From the NCBI GenBank assembly GCA_963744305.1, contig CAVUTF010000027.1, forward strand, positions 1 through 64,000: 64,000 bases of DNA, written 5' to 3'. A model generated the notes under the pieces. It searched no databases. It was not told the DNA's origin and was given only the letters and a program-made list of their open reading frames with translations. This document shows, piece by piece, positions 54,282 through 62,841 of this stretch (the stretch's first letter is position 1; each line of letters opens with the position of its first letter). The DNA is from FEN-1219 sp963744305. Its GTDB lineage: Bacteria; Pseudomonadota; Gammaproteobacteria; Steroidobacterales; Rariloculaceae. Both the position numbers and the translations under genes were made by a program.

Positions 54282-56021
54282 TCACTCCGGCAAAGCGAAT
54301 ACGTAGAGCCGGTTGCCCGCGCCCGGCCGGAGCTCGGGCGTCAAGCGCGCGAGCGCGAACGAGAGGCCCGAGCCGCCTGTGCTGACCGCGATGTACTGGT
54401 GCCCATCGACGTCGTAGGTGGCAGGGTAGCCCGTCACCGGGCTGCCTAGGTTGACTTCCCAAAGCACGTGCCCGTCGCGCTGATCGTAGGCGCGGAAGCG
54501 CCCGTCGACATCGCCGCCGAACAACAAGCCACCACCGGTCGAGAGCAGCGAGAGCACGCCCGCGCGCTGCTCACGCTTCCACCGCGTGGCACCAGTCGCG
54601 ACCGAGATCGCCTCGATCGTGCCGACGTTAACGGCGCCGGGCGCAAGTTGGCCGCGCGTGTCGATCGCATAGACATCGTCGGGGCTCAGCGCTTCCTCGG
54701 CCACCGATGCCGACGTCATACAAGTATTCTGCAACGGGAAGTACATGAGCCCTGTCAGCGGGCTATAGGTTCCGGCCGGATAGTTCTTGCCCCCGAGCAC
54801 ACCGGGACACACCAGGAACTCCTGGCCTGCGCGTGTGTAAACCTTGTCGGGGTTCACCGTCGCGGCACCGGACTCCGTGTTTATCGCGGCAACGACATTT
54901 TGCGCGACAGTTTCTCTGGCCCAGAGAAATTGGCCCGTCTCGCGGTCGAGCGTATAGACGAGTCCGGTCTTGCCCGGGATGCCCGTCAACACCGCGCGCG
55001 GTTGATCGGGTCGGAGACGCGGGTTGATCCATTTGACGGCGTCGGGATCCGGCGCGACGACGGTGTCGACGAGCAAGCGCTCGAACGCATGATCGAGATC
55101 CCAGTGATCGACGAGATGCTGGAAATACCAGACGATTCGTCCGGAGTCGCCGTCGAGCGCGAGCGTCGAGTTGTGATAGAGGTGCTGCTCGTCGGTCCCG
55201 CCCAGCATGAACTTCGGTGCCGGCGAGGTGACCGACGTGCCGAAGTAGATTTGATTGAGCTCGGGATCGTAGCTTGGAACCATCCACGTCCCGACATGCC
55301 GGCGCTGCTCGTACGGCACGTCGCCCCAGGTCTCGTCGCCGGGCTCGCCGGGGCGCGGGATCGTGCGCGTCCGCCACAGCTCCCGGCCGGTCTTGGCGTC
55401 GAAAGCCGTGATTACACAGGCCTCCGGTCCGCCGGCCGGCCTGCAACTGCGGCCCGACACCGCCTTGCCTTTAACGACGATCGGCCCTGAGCTGTGCCTT
55501 GCGCCTTTGTGATAGTCGGCGATCAGCGTCTCCCAGGCCAGTTGTCCCGTGCGGGCGTCGAGTGCGTACGCGTAGCCGTCGTTGCTGTTGTCGAGGATCA
55601 GCGTCCCGTAAATGGCGAGATTTCTGTTGCGCGTGGAGGATGAGATGTATTCGCCAACATCTTCAGGCACGGGCCTGCGGTACTCCCAGATCAAATCGCC
55701 GGTTGCAGCATCGAGCGCCTCGGTCACGTCGTTCGGATGCGGAAAATACATGACGCCGTCATACACGAGCGGCGTGCCCTCCTGATCGCCAGGGGCGAGC
55801 CCCCTGGTCCACGCGAGCCTAAGCTTCGCGACGTTGCGCGCATCGATCTCGTCGAGCGGACTGTAGCCCCAGAGGTCGAAGGTGCGGCGCCACATCAGCC
55901 AGTCGGCCGGGTCCGGATCCGCGAGCATCGCGTCGGTGACGGGTACGAATTCGCCGGTGGGCGCCTGAGCGAGCACCGTGGTCGTGATGAGCAGCGCTGC
56001 GGTTGCGATCGGCCGATGCAT
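54282..56021 (-). CDS. PQQ-dependent dehydrogenase (quinoprotein), no haem domain
   Basis: An intact 579-residue paralogue of the enzyme at 22099. The signal peptide (residues 1-19) is followed by FVPVTDAMLADPDPADWLMWRRTFDLWGYSPL. It shows the same propeller strands (GDLIWEYRRP, GQLAWETLI, GRELWRTRT, GATRWKREQ, GHVLWEVNLGS) and ends LYVFALPE. GRSCRPAGGPEACVITAFDA is shared with 22099. No cytochrome domain, DUF6152 or PQQ synthesis gene lies beside it. It is divergent from the amidohydrolase lipoprotein across 126 bp. Confidence 0.9.
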   Translation of the reverse strand: MHRPIATAALLITTTVLAQAPTGEFVPVTDAMLADPDPADWLMWRRTFDLWGYSPLDEIDARNVAKLRLAWTRGLAPGDQEGTPLVYDGVMYFPHPNDVTEALDAATGDLIWEYRRPVPEDVGEYISSSTRNRNLAIYGTLILDNSNDGYAYALDARTGQLAWETLIADYHKGARHSSGPIVVKGKAVSGRSCRPAGGPEACVITAFDAKTGRELWRTRTIPRPGEPGDETWGDVPYEQRRHVGTWMVPSYDPELNQIYFGTSVTSPAPKFMLGGTDEQHLYHNSTLALDGDSGRIVWYFQHLVDHWDLDHAFERLLVDTVVAPDPDAVKWINPRLRPDQPRAVLTGIPGKTGLVYTLDRETGQFLWARETVAQNVVAAINTESGAATVNPDKVYTRAGQEFLVCPGVLGGKNYPAGTYSPLTGLMYFPLQNTCMTSASVAEEALSPDDVYAIDTRGQLAPGAVNVGTIEAISVATGATRWKREQRAGVLSLLSTGGGLLFGGDVDGRFRAYDQRDGHVLWEVNLGSPVTGYPATYDVDGHQYIAVSTGGSGLSFALARLTPELRPGAGNRLYVFALPE

Positions 56022-56147
56022 GCTGACCCCCCCGGATTGGCGCTCGTGACGGCTGCTGCGCGATACTCCCGTGCAGTTTACGTCGGGACCAGAACCGGCG
56101 CTGCGGTGTCATGCGGCTCATGGCGACAAGCTTAAGAGGGCAAGCTG

Positions 56148-57509
56148 ATGGTGCGATCGAGGCTTCTGGCAGCACTGTTGGTCGTTACTGTCGTCGCATG
56201 CTCGCCCGAAAACCCACCCGAAACCGCAGGCGATGCGCTTTGGTTCGAGGGAGCTCGGCTGATCGTCGGGGATGGAAGCGGTCCGATCGAGAACGCCGCG
56301 TTCCTAATCGAAGGCGACAGCTTCACGTGGGTCGGCAGAGTGGGCGAGCGTGACGCGCCTGCGGGAGCGGTCCGAGTGAACCTCACCGGAAAGACGGTGA
56401 TCCCGGCGCTGATCGACGGGCACAACCACATCGGGCTCACGGACCTCCGGGACGGGACGGACAGCAAGGCGAACTACACGCGCGACAACCTCGTGGACCA
56501 GCTGCAGCGTTATGCGTACTACGGAATCGGCGCCGCTCTGAGCATGGGCCTCGAGGCCGATCCGATGCTCGCCTACGAGCTCCGCGACGAGGTGATCACC
56601 GATGCCGCGCGCTTCCTGACCGTTGGCAAGGGGATCGCCGCGACGCCCATGGCCGGTCCGCCGACCGAGGCACGCCTCGGCATTCCCTATGGGGCTGCCA
56701 CTGCGGAAGAGGGCCGGCAGCACGTGCGAGAGCTGAGCTCGCAGGGCGTGCACTTCGTGAAGATCTGGGTCGACGATCGCGACGGCACGGCTCCAAAGCT
56801 TCAGCCCGACGTGTACCGGGCGATCATCGATGAAGCGCACTCACTAGGTATGGAGGTGCTCGCGCACCTGGGACGGACGACGGCACTCGAGGACGCCAAG
56901 GATCTTTACCGGGCGGGTATCGACGGATTCGTCCACACCGTCCGGGACAGGGATGTCGACGAGGAATACCTCACACTCGTGAGAGCGCACCCAGATGTCT
57001 GGACGGGCCCGAACATGCCGCCGAGTCCCATAACCCGCGACGACCTCGCGTCCCTGAGTGAGACGTTGCCGGCCGAGCAGATCGCGACAATGCGCGACGC
57101 AATCGAGCGCCGCGAGGCCGAGGGGAACACGGAGCCGAGCGAGGTCTTCCAGCTCCACTGCCGCAACCTTCGGCGGATTCACGACGCCGGCATGATCCTC
57201 GGGCTCGGGACGGATGGAACGGGCGACGGGTTCGGCGTACACCAAGAAATGGCCGACTACACGAAATGCGGCCTCACCGCGCACGAAGCGCTGATCGCCG
57301 CCACGGGGACCAATGCGCGTATCCTCGGGTTGCAGCGGATGGGGACCGTCGAGGCCGGCAAGAGCGCCGACTTCGTAGTGCTGGACGCGAACCCTCTCGA
57401 CGACATCACGAACACCCGCAGGATCTCCGCCGTGTACCTGCGGGGCCACGAGGTCGATCGCGCGGCCCTGAGCGCGCGTTGGGCCTCTCGCACTAACCGC
57501 TCACAGTGA
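56148..57509 (+). CDS. Amidohydrolase family lipoprotein
   Basis: An intact 453-residue enzyme. The lipobox is VTVVAC (Cys about residue 18). The composite beta domain has LWFEGARLIVGDGSGPIENAAFLIEG, then the metal site VIPALIDGHNHIGL (HxH). The carbamylated-Lys region includes VHFVKIWVDDRDG, with later ligands VLAHLGRT and FVHTVRD. The metal Asp is in LGLGTDGTGDGFG and the C-terminal beta domain has GTVEAGKSADFVVLDANPLDDI. It resembles imidazolonepropionase/Xaa-Pro dipeptidase-like amidohydrolases. It would act in the periplasm. Its stop overlaps the convergent alcohol dehydrogenase by 17 nt. Confidence 0.9.
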   Translation: MVRSRLLAALLVVTVVACSPENPPETAGDALWFEGARLIVGDGSGPIENAAFLIEGDSFTWVGRVGERDAPAGAVRVNLTGKTVIPALIDGHNHIGLTDLRDGTDSKANYTRDNLVDQLQRYAYYGIGAALSMGLEADPMLAYELRDEVITDAARFLTVGKGIAATPMAGPPTEARLGIPYGAATAEEGRQHVRELSSQGVHFVKIWVDDRDGTAPKLQPDVYRAIIDEAHSLGMEVLAHLGRTTALEDAKDLYRAGIDGFVHTVRDRDVDEEYLTLVRAHPDVWTGPNMPPSPITRDDLASLSETLPAEQIATMRDAIERREAEGNTEPSEVFQLHCRNLRRIHDAGMILGLGTDGTGDGFGVHQEMADYTKCGLTAHEALIAATGTNARILGLQRMGTVEAGKSADFVVLDANPLDDITNTRRISAVYLRGHEVDRAALSARWASRTNRSQ

Positions 57510-58458
57510 TGACCAGCTTGCCGCGCGCGTGCTCCTGCTCCATGTAGCGAATCGCATCGGGGACGCCAGCCAACGGGTACGTCCGGTCGATCACCGGAAC
57601 GATCTTGCCGGCCTCGAGCAGCTCTTTCAGGAACCGGATGTCCGGTCCCTTCGGCACTGCCATGAGATTGCCGAGCTTCTTGCCGCTCGTCATCGATAAC
57701 AGCGGGCCAGCCATCATCGCTTGCAGAATTTGCTTCCCGCCGCCCCCGGTCATCACGTAAGTGCCGTTCGCCTTCAGCGTCTTCACGTAGTCGCGAATCG
57801 GCCGATAGGCATTCGCAGCCAGGATCAGGTCGTATTGCCGGCCCTCCGCGACGAAGTCCTCGCGCCGATAGTCGATCACGTGGTCCGCGCCGATCGAGCG
57901 GGCGATATCCACGTTGCGCGTGCTGCATACGGCGGTGACTTCGGCGCCGAACGCCTTCGCGATCTGGATCGCGAACGTGCCCACTCCGCCGGAGGCGCCG
58001 TCGATGAGCACTCGCTGCCCTGCGCGTATCCGGCCCTTGTCTCGCAGGCCTTGCAGCGCAGTGTAAGCCGCCGTCGGCGTCGCGGCCGCCTGCTCGAATG
58101 ACACGTTCGCGGGCTTTGCGACGAGAGTTTCTTCCGGCACGCAGGCGTACTCGGCGAACGCGCCAAACTTGCTCGCACCGAACACCTCATCATTCGGCCG
58201 AAACTGGCTAACGCCCTTGCCCACCGACTCGACTCGTCCGGATAAGTCGAAGCCGAGCACGGGCCGCCGCGGCTTCAGCAGACCGATGCCGAGCCGGACG
58301 AGGAAGGGCTCGCCCCGGAGCAGAACTCGATCGGCCGCATTGACGGCCGCCGAGTGGACCCTGACGAGCACCTCGCGCGCTGCGGGCGTCGGCCGCGGAA
58401 TCTCCTCGAGCCGAAGCACCTCCGGCGACCCGTATCGGCGGTAGACGACGGCTTGCAT
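57493..58458 (-). CDS. NAD(P)-dependent quinone oxidoreductase-like MDR protein
   Basis: An intact 321-residue medium-chain dehydrogenase/reductase. The GroES-like N-terminus has YGSPEVLRLEEIPRPTPAAREVLVRVHSAAVNAADR. The Rossmann motif is VLIDGASGGVGTFAIQIAKAFGAEVTAVCST. DHVIDYRREDF and the C-terminal YPLAGVPDAIRYMEQEHARGKLVITV complete the fold. It lacks the zinc-binding cysteines, so it belongs with zinc-independent NADPH:quinone reductases and reductases of alpha,beta-unsaturated ketones. It is transcribed toward the amidohydrolase. Confidence 0.9.
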   Translation of the reverse strand: MQAVVYRRYGSPEVLRLEEIPRPTPAAREVLVRVHSAAVNAADRVLLRGEPFLVRLGIGLLKPRRPVLGFDLSGRVESVGKGVSQFRPNDEVFGASKFGAFAEYACVPEETLVAKPANVSFEQAAATPTAAYTALQGLRDKGRIRAGQRVLIDGASGGVGTFAIQIAKAFGAEVTAVCSTRNVDIARSIGADHVIDYRREDFVAEGRQYDLILAANAYRPIRDYVKTLKANGTYVMTGGGGKQILQAMMAGPLLSMTSGKKLGNLMAVPKGPDIRFLKELLEAGKIVPVIDRTYPLAGVPDAIRYMEQEHARGKLVITVSG

Positions 58459-58479
58459 GAGCCGCGATGGTACGCGCTC

Positions 58480-59220
58480 CTAATGGCAGCAGGCGTACTC
58501 GATCTGCTCATCTGCGTTCGGCCGCCCCCGGGGCGTCAGGTCGAACAGAGTCCAAAGCGGCTCGACGGTGCCCATGTGCCGCATGTCCTGTCCCGGATCG
58601 GCTGGCTCGAATACGAGCTCGGATGCCCAATGTAGCCGGATCGCCCCATCAGGCCATCGCTTGAATACGGTCATGATCGGAACTTGCTGGCCGGTCGCGT
58701 TCTCGCCGTGATAGTCCCGCTTGAAGCTGTTGTTTGCCGCTGATAGCAGCCGAGTGTGCTTCCATTCCTTGTCGCGGGCGAATGCCGCGACCCGCTCGAT
58801 CGGGGCCTTTGCGACGACGGCGAGATTTCCGCCGAGCCCCTCGAAGTGGGGCATCGTTCCCTCCCACATGTCGATCAGCGCGGTACACGATGGGCACGGC
58901 CCTTCGGCCAATGGCACCTGCGCCATGGCCCCCGCCGTTGGCCCCGCCCGAGTGTCCTCAACATGGCGGGGGAACATGTAGTGGTAGAGCATCAACGTGT
59001 CCCCGCCGCGGAACAGCTCGGACAAACGCACCTTCGAAGGCGCGCCCTCCGTCCCGATGCAGTCGAACAAATAGTCTTCCGGCACTTCGCCGCCCTGCGG
59101 CAGCGCCCTCAATTCAGTTGCGACGGCCTCCATTTCTCGTCGGAGCGCTACCTCGCGCTCCAGGAGCGCAGTACGCGCGCTGCGGTAGTCCGGCGTTTCG
59201 TTCGGAAAAGTCACGCTCAT
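58480..59220 (-). CDS. DUF899 family thioredoxin-like protein
   Basis: An intact 246-residue DUF899 protein. It begins with TPDYRSARTALLEREVALRREMEAVATELRALP. Then come YLFDCIGTEGAPSKVRLSELF, TLMLYHYMFPRH, GPCPSCTALIDMWEGTMPHF with a CxxC-like CPSC, and RVAAFARDKEWKHTRLLSAANNSFKRDYHGE. The C-terminus ends EQIEYACCH. The fold is thioredoxin-like, and the activity is unproven. Upstream is an inverted repeat (59381-59420) split by the IS element. Confidence 0.88.
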   Translation of the reverse strand: MSVTFPNETPDYRSARTALLEREVALRREMEAVATELRALPQGGEVPEDYLFDCIGTEGAPSKVRLSELFRGGDTLMLYHYMFPRHVEDTRAGPTAGAMAQVPLAEGPCPSCTALIDMWEGTMPHFEGLGGNLAVVAKAPIERVAAFARDKEWKHTRLLSAANNSFKRDYHGENATGQQVPIMTVFKRWPDGAIRLHWASELVFEPADPGQDMRHMGTVEPLWTLFDLTPRGRPNADEQIEYACCH

Positions 59221-59380
59221 GGTCTTCTCCTTGCGGTGGTCAGAATGGAAAGAATATTGAGAGACGGTTTCTCAACAGTCGTTCGGAATCGGCCGGAATC
59301 GACAATGGAGATCGCGCCGCAACCGGGGCCGGTTGCGACATCGAGTTGAGAGCCAACGTGCACGGCGGCGGGTCCCCGCT

Positions 59381-59420
59381 GATTGTCAACCTGAGTTACA
59401 AATCGCGGACATTGTCAGTC
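59381..59420. promoter_or_regulatory. Left part of a TTGACA/TGTCAA inverted-repeat region interrupted by the IS
   Basis: GATTGTCAAC at 59381-59390 and ATTGTCA at 59411-59417 both pair with GTTGACAATC at 60685-60694 on the other side of the insertion. Before the insertion these lay within 54 bp of each other, a layout suited to a dimeric regulator or a hairpin. Confidence 0.5.
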
Positions 59421-59424
59421 GCGT

Positions 59425-59456
59425 TGGAGTGAACCCCTCCGGCTGGACAGGTTGGT
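59425..59456 (+). repeat. IS left terminal inverted repeat
   Basis: A 32-bp end, the exact reverse complement of 60651-60682. Confidence 0.95.
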
Positions 59457-59501
59457 GCATATGGATTGACAGTGGGTGTCGAGCCAACTAGGAGGTCGCC
59501 A

Positions 59502-59858
59502 ATGGCTCGCCGATATCGTGCCCACAGTCTTCAGTTCAAGCGCCAAATTGCGCAGGAGTTTTTGAGCGGCGTGTATTCCATGCACGCGATCGCGAGGCGG
59601 AACGACGTCAGTCGCACGCTGGTGGCGCGGTGGGCTCAGCAATACGTCACGGGGGAGCTCGCAGGGTTAAGTGCTGCGGAGATTGAACGGCGCGAGCTTG
59701 AGGGGCGTGTAGCGCTGCTGGAACGCAAGCTTGGCCAGCTCACCCTGGAAAACGAGCTGCTGAAAAAAACGCTGCCACGTTCTCGAGCGCTGAGCGCCGA
59801 CAGATCCTTGCTCGTGAGCGGCCCGCGAGGATCAGCATTGCCCGAGGATGCCGACTAA
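59502..59858 (+). CDS. IS3-family transposase OrfA (HTH protein)
   Basis: A 118-residue DNA-binding part of the transposase. The HTH is FKRQIAQEFLSGVYSMHAIARRNDVSRTLVARWAQQY. A leucine-zipper-like coil follows (LEGRVALLERKLGQLTLENELLKK). The A7 run at 59763-59769 lies right after the coil and can shift ribosomes by -1 into the orfB frame. The start is the ATG at 59502 because AGGAGG lies 6 nt upstream. orfA alone acts as a regulator or binding subunit. Confidence 0.92.
   Translation: MARRYRAHSLQFKRQIAQEFLSGVYSMHAIARRNDVSRTLVARWAQQYVTGELAGLSAAEIERRELEGRVALLERKLGQLTLENELLKKTLPRSRALSADRSLLVSGPRGSALPEDAD
59763..59769 (+). promoter_or_regulatory. Programmed -1 frameshift site A7
   Basis: Seven A residues inside orfA. 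The -1 frame is open from here through 59858 into orfB and reads RISIARGCRLMGLARSSYYY, the normal IS3 OrfAB joint, so a fused transposase is expected. Confidence 0.75.
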
Positions 59859-60643
59859 TGGGCCTCGCACGTTCAAGCTATTACTACCGTGCCCGCCGGC
59901 CAATGGTTGATGAAGCTGCGCTCGTTAAGCGTATTAGCGCGCTTCGGGAGCGGTATCCTGCCTATGGTTATCGGCGAGTGATGCATCAGCTGCGTCGCGA
60001 AGGCCTCCTCATCAATCACAAACGCGTCGCTCGGCTGATGCGCCTACATCGGTTGCAGGCCTCAGCGCCGCGGCGATTCATGGCTACCAGCGACGGAGCG
60101 GCCACAGCTCCCTATCCAAACCGGGTGATGGACCTGGTGCTGGAGCGCCCGGATCAGCTGTGGGTAGCCGATATCACCTATATCGGTGTGCGCGGGGGCT
60201 TTGCGTTCCTGGCCGCGCTGCTGGATGGGTTCTCCCGGCGGGTGATCGGTTATGCAGTGGCGTCACATATGGGCGTCCAACTCACACTGGCCGCGCTCAC
60301 AGCAGCGATCCGCTTGCGCGAGCCCCCACGCGGGTGCATCCATCACTCTGATCGCGGCAGCCAATATGGAGCACTCCTATACCGACAAACTCTCGATCAA
60401 TACGGGTTAGTGGGCTCGATGAGCCGGCGTGGCAATCCTTACGACAACCCGAAGGTAGAGAGCTTCATCAAGACACTTAAGTACGAAGAGATCTATCGGC
60501 GCCCCTACGATACCTTCGAGAAACTGCAACGGAACTTGCCCAGCTTCATCGAGGAACACTACAACGCCGAGCGCCTACACAGCGCTCTGGGCTACCTCAG
60601 CCCAATGGAGTTCGAACACAACCATGCTCGCGCCCCTGTCTAA
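59858..60643 (+). CDS. IS3-family transposase OrfB (DDE integrase core)
   Basis: A 261-residue catalytic part. The N-terminal segment has LRERYPAYGYRRVMHQLRREG and VARLMRLHRLQA. The rve core has LWVADITYIGVRGGFAFLAALLD with the first Asp, HHSDRGSQYGALLY with the second Asp, and GNPYDNPKVESFIKTLKYEEIY with the catalytic Glu. The end is LHSALGYLSPMEFE. All three acidic residues are present. Its ATG overlaps the orfA TAA by one base; the main product is probably the OrfAB fusion made at the A7 site. Confidence 0.95.
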   Translation: MGLARSSYYYRARRPMVDEAALVKRISALRERYPAYGYRRVMHQLRREGLLINHKRVARLMRLHRLQASAPRRFMATSDGAATAPYPNRVMDLVLERPDQLWVADITYIGVRGGFAFLAALLDGFSRRVIGYAVASHMGVQLTLAALTAAIRLREPPRGCIHHSDRGSQYGALLYRQTLDQYGLVGSMSRRGNPYDNPKVESFIKTLKYEEIYRRPYDTFEKLQRNLPSFIEEHYNAERLHSALGYLSPMEFEHNHARAPV

Positions 60644-60650
60644 ATCCGCG

Positions 60651-60682
60651 ACCAACCTGTCCAGCCGGAGGGGTTCACTCCA
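60651..60682 (-). repeat. IS right terminal inverted repeat
   Basis: A 32-bp end pairing exactly with 59425-59456; GCGT target duplication follows at 60683-60686. Confidence 0.95.
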
Positions 60683-60831
60683 GCGTTGACAATCGCCCCG
60701 TCAGGTCATGCGTGACAGAGAGCGGCGAGTAGGTCATGCGGTGGCGCGCGAGGCGACGCCTGGTTGTCGTGGAGGTTAGCAATCCGCGCGCGTGATCGGC
60801 ATACGAGCTGCATTGAGACTCATACCCCGCC

Positions 60832-60860
60832 TTGCGAATATACGCAGGCTACGTATAGTC
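60832..60860 (+). promoter_or_regulatory. Promoter and operator of orphan NadS-like antitoxin
   Basis: TTGCGA at 60832-60837, 16 nt, TATAGT at 60854-60859. The palindrome GGCTACGTATAGTC at 60847-60860 matches 49900-49913 with one mismatch. The upstream boundary of homology between the two loci is about 10 bases before the -35 box. Confidence 0.6.
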
Positions 60861-60863
60861 GAC

Positions 60864-60947
60864 GTGAGATACGTCTTCTTTGGACAATGCCGTCTACTAA
60901 GAAACGCAATTCACGAGGAGCTAGAAACGCGAAGGGGAAACGCGTGA
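60864..60947 (+). CDS. 27-residue leftover of RelE-like toxin (in-frame deletion)
   Basis: The first six residues (MRYVFF) and the last 20 (QCRLLRNAIHEELETRRGNA) of the toxin at 49917 are joined in frame by one Gly. The 264-bp deletion (88 codons) removed the whole catalytic core. The GTG, the stop and the 61-nt overlap with the antitoxin are kept, so coupled translation of the antitoxin would persist. The peptide cannot be a toxin. Confidence 0.75.
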   Translation: MRYVFFGQCRLLRNAIHEELETRRGNA

Positions 60948-61267
60948 CGAGAAAGCGCCGTCTCTTCGACGAATTGATCGAGGGCGTCGATGCAATGCGG
61001 CAGCAGCGCGAGGGCAAGATCACCCTCCGTTCGCACAACGTGCCGGAGCGTTTGCCCTTGGCAGTCGACGCCCGTGTAATCCGTGAGACCCGAGAGCAAC
61101 TGAACGTGTCGCGCGCGGTATTCGCACGCGGGCTGCGCGTGTCAACGCGCACGCTCGAGAACTGGGAGCAAGGACGTGCGCAACCGAACGCACAGGCGGC
61201 TGCGTTGATTTTGATGGTTCGTCGATATCCCGATACGCTGCGGAAGCTCCAGTCGCTCGACGCCTGA
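60887..61267 (+). CDS. Orphan NadS-like XRE antitoxin
   Basis: An intact 126-residue antitoxin, about 94% identical to the broken copy at 50204. RRLFDELIEGVDAMRQQREGKITLRSHNVPERLPLAVDARV precedes the HTH (ETREQLNVSRAVFARGLRVSTRTLENWEQGR). The toxin next to it has been deleted, but the promoter, palindrome and overlap are preserved. It could repress its own promoter and the one at 49885, and protect against the 49917 toxin. The ATG at 60887 is the homologous start; the longer frame from 60764 is not supported. Confidence 0.87.
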   Translation: MPSTKKRNSRGARNAKGKRVTRKRRLFDELIEGVDAMRQQREGKITLRSHNVPERLPLAVDARVIRETREQLNVSRAVFARGLRVSTRTLENWEQGRAQPNAQAAALILMVRRYPDTLRKLQSLDA

Positions 61268-61310
61268 ATCGCGTGAGCTACAAGAGGCTGTATCGCATAT
61301 CATCGCCATC

Positions 61311-62706
<1,396 letters not shown>

Positions 62707-62841
62707 CGCTGATCCGGCTTGCCACGCCGGCAGATGCGTCGACGCTGGATTGCGATCGGGCCTCTTGAAGGCGGTTCTGCGCGGGTGCCAACCGCTGCGG
62801 CAGCGGCGGCAACGTACGCAATTTCCTGCGGAATCTCCGCG

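Larger units (their letters stand above)
59425..60682 (+). mobile_element. Complete IS3-family insertion sequence (1258 bp)
   Basis: Bounded by perfect 32-bp terminal inverted repeats (59425-59456 and 60651-60682) starting TGGAGTGAACCCCTCCGG, and by a 4-bp direct repeat GCGT (59421-59424 and 60683-60686). It contains orfA and orfB overlapping by one base, with an A7 slippery site. Both genes are intact, so the element looks recent and probably active. No second copy is in the window. Confidence 0.95.

Noticed and set aside
60764..60886. Upstream extension of the orphan antitoxin to 60764
   Set aside because: The extension crosses the promoter and palindrome conserved with 49885-49913; homology places the start at 60887.
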